Shown in pieces: positions 1 through 8,501 of a stretch of 64,000 nucleotides of DNA. Each line of letters begins with the position of its first letter. Positions within the stretch are counted from its first letter, which is position 1. Position numbers and translations under genes: made by a program. Under the pieces are notes generated by a model. It was not told the DNA's origin. It searched no databases and was given only the letters and a program-made list of their open reading frames with translations. Source of the stretch: Paenibacillus woosongensis (GTDB lineage: Bacteria; Bacillota; Bacilli; Paenibacillales; Paenibacillaceae); the NCBI RefSeq assembly GCF_030122845.1, contig NZ_CP126084.1:2976001-3040000 (forward strand), given 5' to 3'.

Positions 1-152
1 GTTATTGAGAAAACACTAAATTTAACACGGTACTTGGTTCCCTACCCAATTAAATTCTGAAAGCATGAAACTTCAAATTTTTCGGAGTTCTTCTCAAAAG
101 TTAGTTCAACAGATAATTTTATTTAATGTAGATAGTGGACTTGATAAAAATT
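1..152. other. AT-rich left edge, no gene recognised
   Basis: This stretch lies downstream of the putative immunity gene and is clearly AT-rich, like that gene and the toxin tip before it. I see no open frame with a ribosome binding site and no convincing terminator. It may carry the end of the toxin/immunity island or an orphan fragment continuing off the window. Confidence 0.4.
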
Positions 153-620
153 CTAAAGAGCAACATCTTGGTATCCTATTCTAGTGACTTCTTCATCGAT
201 TAAACGAATACCAACCCCATTTTCCTCGTCCCATCTACAATCAAACGTTAGTCCAATATATCTGCCTTCAAATCGTCTCGCAGAAGGTACAAAAATCCCT
301 ACTAGCTTAATATTTTTTAAAAGGTCGTCGATATTATCAATTAATGGGTAATTTTCATTGTGTGAAATATCATATCCAAGCTCAAAACGTTTTTGTTTAT
401 AATAGTCTAATATAGGTTGCAAAATATATTGTTGAAGATGTCCCCAGTTTTCTATTAAAGAATTATACGAAGCATACTGTTTATCACTAAATTCACCATC
501 TTCGTCTCCGTCTACCATTAAAGCAATATTGGTTTCTGTTCCACAAAAATCAATGGTGATATTCCTACTCCAAACATAATCATATTCAAGTTCACCGAAA
601 ACCGAATCATTAATTTTCAC
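153..620 (-). CDS. putative immunity protein (DUF6985-like) for the adjacent nuclease toxin
   Basis: Small acidic soluble protein of about 155 residues, placed directly after the VgrG-toxin gene on the same strand. I choose the GTG at 620 because AAGGGAG lies nine bases before it and the protein then begins VKINDSVFGELEYDY, resembling the usual start of DUF6985-type proteins found beside polymorphic toxins. A longer frame reaches back to 665 and would overlap the toxin by 29 bases, but its site is poor. The inferred role is to bind and neutralise the HNH nuclease tip of the preceding protein in the cytoplasm. Base composition is AT-rich like the toxin tip and unlike the rest of the cassette, as expected of a swapped toxin/immunity module. 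The family assignment is from memory of the sequence pattern; the immunity role is inferred from position. Confidence 0.6.
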   Translation of the reverse strand: MKINDSVFGELEYDYVWSRNITIDFCGTETNIALMVDGDEDGEFSDKQYASYNSLIENWGHLQQYILQPILDYYKQKRFELGYDISHNENYPLIDNIDDLLKNIKLVGIFVPSARRFEGRYIGLTFDCRWDEENGVGIRLIDEEVTRIGYQDVAL

Positions 621-636
621 TTTAGGAAACTCCCTT

Positions 637-3435
637 CTAATTATTTGCAAATCCGCCTGGCTCAAACGCTCCTGCGTTTATCTCTCCTACGCCACCTAAA
701 TGTCCGAATTTGCTATTAATTTCTGATGGTACAAGTTGTATCGTTCTTCCATCATTTAATTCGTGCCATGTTAATTTAAATTCTTCACGAACATCTGCTA
801 TGTCTCCTGCTTTAATCTTTCCGGGGGTCAACCCAAATTGATTAGCCAACTCGGGCGAATTATTAAGTTGCTCAGCTAATTTTATATCTGCTTGTTTAAA
901 ATTAGCAGCTCTAGCTTTAGTTCCATTACTGCCAGTTCCACCTACCATGTGGTCAATTTCCAACTGTGCTTTTGATACAGGCGAAAAATCGGGTACGGCA
1001 TTCTTATAATTTATACCGTCAATACCAGCTTCGTCTAATATTTTTTTCAAGTCAGGGTCAGGAGGCGGTTTTAAGATACATTTAGATTCTCCCCTTTGCC
1101 CTTCAAAACCAACCTTTGGATTTCCTGGCGCAGGAGTTTGATTAATTCTTGATTCATATGAACTGGCAAATTTCGTTTGCTTGAAGGCTGGCGGAGTATC
1201 ATCTTTCCCCCCACGCTTCCCAGAGCCACCATTACCGCCACCGCCAGTAAAGCCAAGATTGCGGTTAAGGCCAGTGCCCTTGCTCCGCCCCTTGTTCGTA
1301 GCGATGGATACCCAGGTAATCGCCGCGCGCATCTTGTCTCCGCCGATCTGCTCGATGAAGTCGCCGATGAATTCGATCCGGCCGCCTGCTTCCATAGCGG
1401 CTTCTATCGCCAGGCTGCGGGTATATTGCATGGCGACCTGCTGGCTGACGCTAGCTGATGTGCTTACAGCGTGGGCGAGCCTTGGATGGCTGACCGACAG
1501 CCTCTGCATGGCATTTTTGATCTTTCCGAGCTGTTCGCCCAGCCCCAGGTTGTTGCCCAGCTTCCGGGCTGACGTCCATACCTTGCCGAGGTCCTGCCTC
1601 ATCGGACTTGGCATCATGCTGGCGGTCTTCTTCACCGCCTGGAAAGCGTCCACCGCCCGATCTACGCCCTTCATCAGCTTCTGCCCAGTCTTGAACGCTT
1701 CGACGCCGCGCTTCACGAACTTCGCCCCGGTCGCCGCCCATCCGGCAAACGGAATGGCCGCCGCTGCGGACAATGCCGCGTTCGCATAGTCGCCGCGAGC
1801 CAGGTAGATCCCTGCATTCACAAGGTCGGCGATCTCTCCGAGCCCCGGGATCAGCCCCGCGACATCCAAACCGACCTGAACCACATCCAGCGCTTTCTCC
1901 CAGAAGCTCTTCTTCTTCTCAGGCGGCTCTACTTCGGATACAAAAGGCGCCTCCGGTTCCGGCTCCAAATCTTCGACGTATACCGGGCACTTCTGCAGCC
2001 CCTCCAGAACGATTTCCGTCCCCTGAATGTCCGTATCTCCGTCCATGACGATGCTGCTGTCACCGCACACCAGATAGATCGCTGTCTCCGCTTCGATCTT
2101 TATTTCCTTCTCCGAAGCAAGCTCCAAATCCTTCTTGCTCGCCATGATTATTCCAGAGTCGCTCTGAATCAGCACGCCCGCTTCGTCCTCCAAGGAGATA
2201 AACAGGCTTCCTTCCGTAGCGGTTAGCGTTAGTTCGCTGCCCCCGAACTTCATTTCTTTGCCGTAGTTGGTTCCCCAGTACTTGACTCTGGGGTCTTCCA
2301 TCTTCGGTGAAGGCTGGCCCCCTCGGCGGATCGAACTCATCGCGATCGCTTCTTCCTCCCGCGGGCTTGGAAAATACACCTGCACCGAATCTCCCTGCTG
2401 CGGCATGCAGTAGAAACCGCTATTGCCCTCGGCGGTATAAATCGAAGAATAGGGCAGCCAGCTTGCTTCCTCCTTCGCCTGCTTCCCGTCCACATCCATA
2501 TGGACGCGTACCTGGTCCTTCTGGACATCGATGATTTTCCCTTCCAGCGAGGCTCCCGCCAGCGGCGTATTAAGAATTTTGTTCTGCCGGATGCCTCTCT
2601 CCGGGCTAAGTATGTATTGATGCCGCAGCTCTCCTCCTGTAAATCGCGTGACCGCAGAGAAGATGAGCAGCTCCTGTCCCGCGAATGCCAGGATATCGCC
2701 TAGGGGGTACCAGTTCACCAGGTCTACCGCATAGCGGGTAAAATCATACGGATGCAAATCCGCAGCTCCGTCGCCGCGCGCCTCTTCGAGAGCGCTTAAA
2801 TCACGCTGAATCGTATAAGGGGTATCTTCCGGCAGCGGATGAAGCCGGCCCAGAGGGAGCCCCATCCACAGCTTCGGAGACGCGGCCGCAGATTCTACAA
2901 TGACGACAGCCCCAAACCGCGAAGCTACCCTCTTCAGAAATTGCCAGTCGGTCTCTTTATACTGCAGCGTAAACTGGCCGATGCGCTGATGGCTCATGGC
3001 GTTATCAATAAAATCCGATCCAGGGTAAGCCGCTAGGACCGACTCCACTAATTCGCTGCATTTCATCTCCCGATTTTGGTAAGAACGGGTTCTGGCTTGA
3101 ACATCCATCAGGGCTGAGCAGGAAACAGCCGTCAACTCGACATAGTATATGCCCCGCACAACGCGAACCGCGATCGTGTCCAGAATCCCCTGGAACAGAG
3201 TACGCTTGGTCTTTCCCTGCTCGTCCGTTTCTTCCAACGCGATCGGGTCCTGACTTCTAGCCTCTTGAATATAACGATCCTTGTCTTCCTCCGGCACAAT
3301 CCCGGTTAACCACAGCCTGGCGTGCTCACCTACGTTCCGCTCTAGTCGCAGCTCGCTAATTTGTTGTATGCGGTAAGGCCACACGAGCCGCACTTGGCCA
3401 TATCCTGCTGCTGCCTGTGTCGACTCTGCTTGCAC
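637..3435 (-). CDS. VgrG-like spike protein fused to pre-toxin region and HNH/Endo VII nuclease toxin
   Basis: 932 residues. Residues 1 to about 280 match the VgrG/phage late control D fold (compare the second VgrG, which shares SFQN/SYQN and the TDWQFL motif). An OB-type gp5 segment follows to about 370 (motif YTAEGNSGFYCMPQQGD), then a beta-helix-like spike to about 480. A glycine and alanine rich region near 505-590 (FWEKALDVVQVGLDVAGLIP) looks like a PT-TG pre-toxin domain. The last 160 residues form an HNH/Endo VII type nuclease with LEIDHMVGG, TWHELNDG, IQLVP and HLGG motifs. The expected His after LVPxEI is Asn, so activity is not certain. The start is GTG at 3435: AGGAGG lies seven bases before it, while nearby ATG codons are out of frame. 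Inferred role: a specialised spike carrying a DNA-degrading tip. Confidence 0.85.
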   Translation of the reverse strand: MQAESTQAAAGYGQVRLVWPYRIQQISELRLERNVGEHARLWLTGIVPEEDKDRYIQEARSQDPIALEETDEQGKTKRTLFQGILDTIAVRVVRGIYYVELTAVSCSALMDVQARTRSYQNREMKCSELVESVLAAYPGSDFIDNAMSHQRIGQFTLQYKETDWQFLKRVASRFGAVVIVESAAASPKLWMGLPLGRLHPLPEDTPYTIQRDLSALEEARGDGAADLHPYDFTRYAVDLVNWYPLGDILAFAGQELLIFSAVTRFTGGELRHQYILSPERGIRQNKILNTPLAGASLEGKIIDVQKDQVRVHMDVDGKQAKEEASWLPYSSIYTAEGNSGFYCMPQQGDSVQVYFPSPREEEAIAMSSIRRGGQPSPKMEDPRVKYWGTNYGKEMKFGGSELTLTATEGSLFISLEDEAGVLIQSDSGIIMASKKDLELASEKEIKIEAETAIYLVCGDSSIVMDGDTDIQGTEIVLEGLQKCPVYVEDLEPEPEAPFVSEVEPPEKKKSFWEKALDVVQVGLDVAGLIPGLGEIADLVNAGIYLARGDYANAALSAAAAIPFAGWAATGAKFVKRGVEAFKTGQKLMKGVDRAVDAFQAVKKTASMMPSPMRQDLGKVWTSARKLGNNLGLGEQLGKIKNAMQRLSVSHPRLAHAVSTSASVSQQVAMQYTRSLAIEAAMEAGGRIEFIGDFIEQIGGDKMRAAITWVSIATNKGRSKGTGLNRNLGFTGGGGNGGSGKRGGKDDTPPAFKQTKFASSYESRINQTPAPGNPKVGFEGQRGESKCILKPPPDPDLKKILDEAGIDGINYKNAVPDFSPVSKAQLEIDHMVGGTGSNGTKARAANFKQADIKLAEQLNNSPELANQFGLTPGKIKAGDIADVREEFKLTWHELNDGRTIQLVPSEINSKFGHLGGVGEINAGAFEPGGFANN

Positions 3436-3519
3436 ATCATTACCTCCTGTCTGTCGCTAAATGATTCGTACAGCTGGTATTCATTTTCCAAAATAAATCG
3501 GTTCCTCTTCCTCCCTGAC

Positions 3520-3960
3520 TCACCCCACCGACGTTCCATCGAGCTCCTGGCCGTCGTCCTCAATCTGAATGAGTCCGCCGTGGATGCAAAAGGTCGTGCA
3601 GTCGCTGAGCAGCGCTGGTTCTCCTTCAATCAGAACATCCTCTTTGCCCCCGGCCCATTTCTCTGCAATGACGGGAACGCAAGGCGCTTTCTGCAAACCT
3701 TCGATATCCATCTCCCCGTTTTGCACCGCCGGATTCAGCATGCTGAAGCAGTTGCCAAAAGGGATGATATTCACCATAGGCTCATAATCCGCAACATTCA
3801 TTTGCGCCTTCTCCTTCAAATGCAAGCCATGACACAGCGGTGTCTTCAGCCGATTCAATTGCGTTCCGCAGCTGCAGCTTAAGATTGCACCGGCCACGAC
3901 ATAGCTTTTCTGTTCTTCGCCTGCTGTTTCATTGGTGGAATATGCACCGACAATTTCCAT
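3520..3960 (-). CDS. DUF4280 PAAR-like spike-tip protein
   Basis: 146 residues. The sequence has the DUF4280 pattern: an early AGAILSCSCGT segment, a central ...NIIPFGNCFSM motif, a Cys-Pro containing turn and a terminal CIHGGLIQI motif. DUF4280 proteins are regarded as PAAR-like caps that sharpen VgrG spikes in Gram-positive and extracellular contractile systems. The start at 3960 has GAGGAGG ten bases before it; the longer frame to 4002 would need a start inside the neighbouring gene. It sits between an Imm11-like gene and the VgrG-toxin gene and probably caps that VgrG. Cysteine content is high, consistent with metal binding at the tip, but that is inference. Confidence 0.8.
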   Translation of the reverse strand: MEIVGAYSTNETAGEEQKSYVVAGAILSCSCGTQLNRLKTPLCHGLHLKEKAQMNVADYEPMVNIIPFGNCFSMLNPAVQNGEMDIEGLQKAPCVPVIAEKWAGGKEDVLIEGEPALLSDCTTFCIHGGLIQIEDDGQELDGTSVG

Positions 3961-3998
3961 CTTCGAACAACCTCCTCGCTCGGGTTCACTCAACTTTC

Positions 3999-4562
3999 TC
4001 AACTGCCGTAAGCAGCTTCGCTGCTTCCAGTCCCCGCCCGCTCAACTCGCGTTAGCCGGATTCCGTCAAAATCTCTGCGCAATAGGCTTTCCGCCAGCGC
4101 CAGATGAACCAAAATCTGTGTCTCCGCAATACCGGCCACTTGGAACAGCATCCATGAATTTAGCTGCTCTCCCTCTACCACGAGACGACGAAGCGCCCCA
4201 TCCGGCCGAAACTCGCTCTCCGCAGACAAACAGCCAACCCGCGGCGGGATCATCAGCCAGTACGTCTGGCTATGCTTGCGCCGAAGATCCAGCAAACGCA
4301 CCGCGAAGAACTTCATCCGCGGACAGAATTTCTCGACTAATAGCTTCAGCCGGGTCGATAACAAGGGCAGAGGATGCTCCAAATAATCCGGGTATTGCAC
4401 CCGTCCGGCGTCCTGGATCGCAAATTGCAGGCTGACTTCATGGAGCGCGTGACAGCCTTCCTCTGTCAGCATTTCTTTGGTGATCTCCGCAAAAACACCC
4501 ACAGGAACAGCCGGGTCATGCACACGCTCGTCCAGGCTCAGCTTGAACAAATCAAGCTCCAT
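3999..4562 (-). CDS. Imm11-like (DUF1629-type) conserved protein of the VgrG cassette
   Basis: 187 residues, soluble, no signal peptide or membrane segment. The C-terminal part (LVHLALAESLLRRDFDGIRLT) resembles the end of the Imm11/DUF1629 family, which includes immunity-type proteins of bacterial toxin loci. It overlaps the pentapeptide-repeat gene by 11 bases, pointing to co-translation, and is followed by the DUF4280 gene. The ATG at 4562 has GAGAGGTG before it. Its job is unknown: it could be immunity, an adaptor that loads the tip, or a structural accessory. Family assignment is tentative. Confidence 0.6.
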   Translation of the reverse strand: MELDLFKLSLDERVHDPAVPVGVFAEITKEMLTEEGCHALHEVSLQFAIQDAGRVQYPDYLEHPLPLLSTRLKLLVEKFCPRMKFFAVRLLDLRRKHSQTYWLMIPPRVGCLSAESEFRPDGALRRLVVEGEQLNSWMLFQVAGIAETQILVHLALAESLLRRDFDGIRLTRVERAGTGSSEAAYGS

Positions 4563-5775
4563 CGAGATTCACCTCTCCCTCGGTCTCGGCGAAATACGCA
4601 AGCAAGGCTCGCCGCGCAGCCTGGGTACTGGAACCGGCAATGCTCTCATCGATGAGCGCTCCGTCCAGGTTGGCACCGGTAAAATCAGCATCCGTTAATA
4701 CCGCATCCGTAAAATCAGCGCCCTGAACATTAGCTCCAATAAAGCTTGCTCCAGTCAGGTTCGCGCCGATAAACCGGGCACCGCGCAGATTCGCACTCGT
4801 GAAATCGGTATCGGACAAATCCGCTCCGGCAAAATTCACGCCAATGAACCCGGGAATGTCCCATTCCTCCGTGCCTGCCGTGCCGCTCATCCCTTCCACG
4901 AATCTGAAATCCGCCCCTTGCAGGCCGCAATGCTCAAAGCTAGCTTCATGCAAGTAGGACCCGGACAAGTTCGCGCCTGCAAGCATGCATCTCTCAAAGC
5001 GCGTGCCGACCAGCATGCATTCCACCAGCTGGCTGTCCTTCAACCACGAATTCTCGAACCGTGCGTAGCGAAAATCCAATGCGCTGTAATCCCCGCCAGC
5101 CAAATCCAGCTTGCGGTATACCTCGTAAGCGTATTCGGCCTCTTTTCCCGACTCGAGCCATTCCTTCACCTCAGCGCTGTCCAAATTCCGCCCGTCCAGC
5201 TTATAGACGACCTCACTGTGGTCCAAATATTCGCCTACGCGGATTTCAACCACCTGCTCCTTATCGAGCTGGAGGAATTCTTCCAATTGCACAGCTTCAG
5301 GCATCGCCTGGCGGATCAACGCGACGACATAACCATGAACATAGGCGGCTTCATGCCGCATTTCCCGCTCCACATCCATCTCGTTAATCTGTCCCGCATA
5401 TTCCCGCCGTCTGGACATGACCGCTTCCTTCCACTTCTCCAGCGGCAGGTAAGCCCATTTGGCCTCATAGCCACATCGGACGGGCTGGGGATCCAAAAAC
5501 CAGTTCTCGTCCTGCGCTTCCCCTAAATACGTCATCTTTCCGCTTTGCATCGCCGTCCGCAGCATCGAATAGGTCAAATAGCCGATGCGCCCCTTCTTGC
5601 CCGCCGCCTGAAGCTCCAGCAGCTGCTGGCACCAGGCCCGAAACGAAGCGATGAACTCCCTGATCAGCTCTGGACGCCAGCCTTGATAAGTCTGTTCCAG
5701 CTGCTCGAGCATGATCTGCCGCTGCGGACGAATCACCTCGTCGCGAAAATGAGCCAGCGCACTTTCATTCCTCAA
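4552..5775 (-). CDS. pentapeptide-repeat protein of the VgrG cassette
   Basis: 407 residues. The N-terminal 220 residues are an unrecognised, mostly charged region rich in Gln and Trp (start MRNESALAHFRDEVIRPQRQ). From about residue 240 onward come A(D/N)LxG pentapeptide repeats, such as GANLSGS, GADLSDT, SANLRGA, GANLTGA and GADFTDA, which form a right-handed square beta helix. The repeats are broken near residues 285-305 by an acidic insert. The start is TTG at 5775 with AAAGGAG eight bases before it. In secretion-type VgrG loci such proteins may extend the spike or act as effector or adaptor; here that is inference from position. Confidence 0.75.
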   Translation of the reverse strand: MRNESALAHFRDEVIRPQRQIMLEQLEQTYQGWRPELIREFIASFRAWCQQLLELQAAGKKGRIGYLTYSMLRTAMQSGKMTYLGEAQDENWFLDPQPVRCGYEAKWAYLPLEKWKEAVMSRRREYAGQINEMDVEREMRHEAAYVHGYVVALIRQAMPEAVQLEEFLQLDKEQVVEIRVGEYLDHSEVVYKLDGRNLDSAEVKEWLESGKEAEYAYEVYRKLDLAGGDYSALDFRYARFENSWLKDSQLVECMLVGTRFERCMLAGANLSGSYLHEASFEHCGLQGADFRFVEGMSGTAGTEEWDIPGFIGVNFAGADLSDTDFTSANLRGARFIGANLTGASFIGANVQGADFTDAVLTDADFTGANLDGALIDESIAGSSTQAARRALLAYFAETEGEVNLDGA

Positions 5776-5819
5776 CTTGATCGCTCCTTTCTTGTCCTTC
5801 CTGAACCGGAAAACCAGGA

Positions 5820-7247
5820 TTAGTTCGTCTTCAGCTCCAGTCCCGAGATCACCGTGCGGCCGTCCATTTCGATGGTGCTCGTCTCGTTGCTCGTCAGCGT
5901 AATTTTCTCCTTGGCCGAAATCGTAATATTCTGCTCGGCATTCATCAGAATGTCCTCCTTCGCAACCAGCTTGATTTCCTTGCTGCTGGATATTTCGATG
6001 CCGCCGCTCTCGCTAAGACGGATAAATATCTCGCCGTCTTTTCCTGTGATGACCACTTCCTCCGGCGTCATCATCAGCTCCTTGCCAGCGGCTGTCCGGA
6101 AATATTTATGATCCGGGTTGCCCAGCTTGTTCGTCTCGCCTTCGTTGGAATTTTGCCGCACCGAGCTGCTGGCCACGCCCTCCTCCTCCCGGTTTCCGGG
6201 AAAATAGACGCGCACATGGTCGCCGACCTCAGGCATACAATACCAGCCGCTGTTCCCTTCGGCCGTATATACCGAGGCATACGGAAAGCAATGCGCATCG
6301 CTGGCCTGCTGGGCATCGTCGATGGCGAGGTGAACTTTGACCGTGTCCTTCTGTACGGCAATGACTTGACCCTGAATCGAGACGCCGATAATTTGATCAT
6401 TATAGTAAGGATTCGGCCGCAGACCCTCCCGGGAGCTTAAAGTATAGCGGTGGATCAGCTGACCTTGCTTCATTTCAGTAAATGCCTCAATAACATATAG
6501 CAAGGACCCTTTGAACTGTACCGTGTCCCCGAGCTGGAACACCCGCTCCGACTCTACTTCGTAATAGATATAGTCGTTTTCCTGGACCTTAGCACTCGTG
6601 TTCTGCGTCGTATGGCGATACGGGTCCATCCGCTTCGTGATTTGATAGTGGCTCTCCTTAATTGCTCCCTTGATGCTGCCATCCGGCAAGCCGAAGAAAA
6701 ATTTAGGCTCGTCAAAGACAACCGAAGGAATCAGCACGGTGCGCAGCCGCGAGGCCAGCCGGGTCAGGAACTGCCAATCCGTCTCCAGGTACTGCATCGT
6801 GAACCTCCCGATTGCCCCGCCTCCGGTCGCCTCGTCGATAATGTCAATGCCCGTGTAAGGCGCTTTGACCACATTCAGCAGGTCGGGATACGTCATATTT
6901 TTGTTCTGGAAGGAACGGCTTCTTTTTTTCACATCCAGCTCAAAGGTATGCGACACCGCTTCGACTTCCAAATGGTATACGCCCCGGACGGCCTTTACGG
7001 CGATGTTCCGCACGATACCGCAGAACAGCGGGGACAGTGTTCCCTGCTCGTTGCGCTGGCTGATCTTTACAGTGGTTCTGGCATCGCACATGAGCACATA
7101 GCTGTCCTTTACCTCCTCAGACACGATGCCTGTAAATTTCAAACAAGCGTGATCATTCACTTTCTTCGCAATCGTCAACTCTAGCAAATTCACCAGCTCA
7201 AACGGGCTGACGACCAGACTGTCGTAAGTAAGAGCGGCCTCTGTCAT
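5820..7247 (-). CDS. VgrG-like spike protein (phage baseplate V / gpD type)
   Basis: 475 residues. Shares its fold and many motifs with the N-terminal half of the VgrG-toxin protein at 637-3435: a gpD-like first part, RFTMQYLETDWQFL near residue 150, an OB-type segment with YTAEGNSGWYCMPEVGD near 340, and a polar beta-helix tail with repeated KEI/EDI/EKI units (KEIKLVAKEDILMNAEQNIT). It ends soon after the spike and carries no toxin, so it is probably the structural spike or a carrier for separate cargo. The ATG at 7247 overlaps the stop of the preceding gene by four bases and has GGGAGGTG in front, so the two are translationally coupled. Confidence 0.85.
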   Translation of the reverse strand: MTEAALTYDSLVVSPFELVNLLELTIAKKVNDHACLKFTGIVSEEVKDSYVLMCDARTTVKISQRNEQGTLSPLFCGIVRNIAVKAVRGVYHLEVEAVSHTFELDVKKRSRSFQNKNMTYPDLLNVVKAPYTGIDIIDEATGGGAIGRFTMQYLETDWQFLTRLASRLRTVLIPSVVFDEPKFFFGLPDGSIKGAIKESHYQITKRMDPYRHTTQNTSAKVQENDYIYYEVESERVFQLGDTVQFKGSLLYVIEAFTEMKQGQLIHRYTLSSREGLRPNPYYNDQIIGVSIQGQVIAVQKDTVKVHLAIDDAQQASDAHCFPYASVYTAEGNSGWYCMPEVGDHVRVYFPGNREEEGVASSSVRQNSNEGETNKLGNPDHKYFRTAAGKELMMTPEEVVITGKDGEIFIRLSESGGIEISSSKEIKLVAKEDILMNAEQNITISAKEKITLTSNETSTIEMDGRTVISGLELKTN

Positions 7248-7915
7248 TCTTCCGCACCTCCCTGTCCCGATTCCCGAAGGTCAGAAGGTGCATCTTTGTC
7301 CGTCATACGCAGCGATGCCATGATGCTCTTAGCTACCGGCCTCCAATCGTTCATCTCTTGATCCAGACAATTGAAGGTGCACATGAGCGCCCGCCCCTCG
7401 AGCGAAAGGAAAAACATGAAGTTATAAATGCTTCCATTCATCACCGGCGTGACGAACTCGCAATAACCGACGGCTGCTTCAGGCGACTGAACGACGCCGT
7501 CTCCGTACCATTTGAGTATTTTTTGCGTTCGGCGGAGAATCTGCGTGATGCCTTGCGTGAATTCCCCAATCTCCTTGTCTCGCACCGGAGTCGCAGTATG
7601 GTTGAAGGCGACATTAATTGTGCTAAGCGCGTTGGTGTAGATCAGCTGGGGCCTGCGCTCCGACGGGTACTTCAATGCTGCCATTTGCGGGGTCATCGGC
7701 TTGAACATGCTGGGCATCACCAAAGACAACTGATCCTCGAACAAAGCGTACCGCTGAAAAGACAGCGTCTCCCGCCCTACCTGCACAAACGGCTGATCCA
7801 GCTTCACCTCGGCAAAATCCTGCCACATCTTCCCGGCCGCCGCATTCTCCTGCGTCTGCTGGGCTTGCTGCCTCTGCAGCATGGCGATCATCGTTTCATC
7901 CAAATGCTTCACCAA
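7244..7915 (-). CDS. first gene of the VgrG cassette, possible DcrB/EagR-like chaperone
   Basis: 223 residues, soluble, with a Gln-rich N-terminus. The segment FKPMTPQMAALKYPSERRPQ followed by YTNALSTINVAFNHT resembles DcrB/DUF1795-type proteins, a fold that in Gram-negative type VI systems provides EagR effector chaperones bound next to VgrG. Similarity here is only by pattern and needs a profile search. The first codon is TTG at 7915 with AAGGAG six bases before it; the next codon, GTG, is an equally possible start. It opens the cassette and is coupled to the VgrG gene by a four-base overlap, in keeping with a loading or assembly role. Confidence 0.6.
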   Translation of the reverse strand: MVKHLDETMIAMLQRQQAQQTQENAAAGKMWQDFAEVKLDQPFVQVGRETLSFQRYALFEDQLSLVMPSMFKPMTPQMAALKYPSERRPQLIYTNALSTINVAFNHTATPVRDKEIGEFTQGITQILRRTQKILKWYGDGVVQSPEAAVGYCEFVTPVMNGSIYNFMFFLSLEGRALMCTFNCLDQEMNDWRPVAKSIMASLRMTDKDAPSDLRESGQGGAEE

Positions 7916-8058
7916 TCTTCGCTCCTTCCGAATTTGAAAATTTTGAGACTTTCTATTGTTATCGGAAAAAATCTCTATTTATTTGAATATTTTCCCTTAA
8001 AAGATTGTATTTTGGATAACCTCCGCCCGATGCTCTATCTGCTCTCTTAGACATAGAA

Positions 8059-8097
8059 AAAGAGACCACCGCAGTTGTAGCTGCAAATAGTCTCTTT
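8059..8097 (-). terminator. intrinsic terminator, minus strand
   Basis: Arms AAAGAGAC and GTCTCTTT enclose an inner GCAG/CTGC hairpin; on the minus strand the stem runs into TTTTTCT. It would stop transcripts coming from the 8502-8924 gene before they enter the VgrG cassette promoter region. Confidence 0.6.
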
Positions 8098-8150
8098 ATG
8101 GGAATAGTTGGGGATCGATGAGTGAATGATCGTCGGTCTGCTTACGTGAA

Positions 8151-8333
8151 CGGACACCAGATGCGCTATTTGCACCATTTCTCCTTCTTTCACGAGCTAT
8201 CGGACACAGATGAACTTATTTGCTCAAAAGGCACCTGTTTCTAGCCCCATCTGATGGAATAGCGGAAGTACGGTCCGTTAGCATTGCTTGTTGTGGCTTT
8301 TTCCGGAAATAGCGGAACTACGGTCCGTAAGCA
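8151..8333. repeat. four-copy palindromic repeat array, 50-bp spacing (array 1)
   Basis: Two direct copies beginning CGGACAC-AGATG..TATTTGC start at 8151 and 8201. Two copies in the opposite orientation, AATAGCGGAAnTACGGTCCGT, start at 8258 and 8308. Copies within each pair are exactly 50 bp apart. Aligned in one orientation the copies share AAATAGCG.A.CT...GTCCGT. No frame with a ribosome binding site crosses the array. A second array of the same architecture but different sequence lies at 45766-45956. Confidence 0.7.
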
Positions 8334-8501
8334 GCCGAAACTCGCCATCGATGACATGGCGGCATTTTTCGCACCGCGGGAAGCTCCCAGCGCGCCGTGA
8401 GTGGTCAACCACAACGCCTCAGCAATCGCCACACAAAGAACTAGCCCGAAAAAAAACACGACCTCCTAGTCTCAGACTAAGCCGATCGTGTCCTGCTACG
8501 G

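Larger units (their letters stand above)
7916..8501. other. intergenic region with terminator and repeat array
   Basis: No gene seen. The part next to 7915 is AT-rich and presumably holds the promoter of the VgrG cassette, though I could not pick a clear -35/-10 pair. The rest contains a terminator at 8059-8097 and a four-copy repeat array at 8151-8333, both listed separately. Confidence 0.6.

Noticed and set aside
1181..1789. Long plus-strand frame opposite the VgrG-toxin gene
   Set aside because: Composition and Arg/Pro content are those of the antisense of a GC-rich gene; no ribosome binding site.
153..7915. Complete type VI secretion locus
   Set aside because: No TssB/TssC, Hcp, ClpV or membrane complex genes in the window; only spike and cargo genes.
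8151..8333. Four-copy arrays as CRISPR repeats
   Set aside because: Only four copies, half of them inverted, and the intervening sequence does not vary like spacers; no cas genes.
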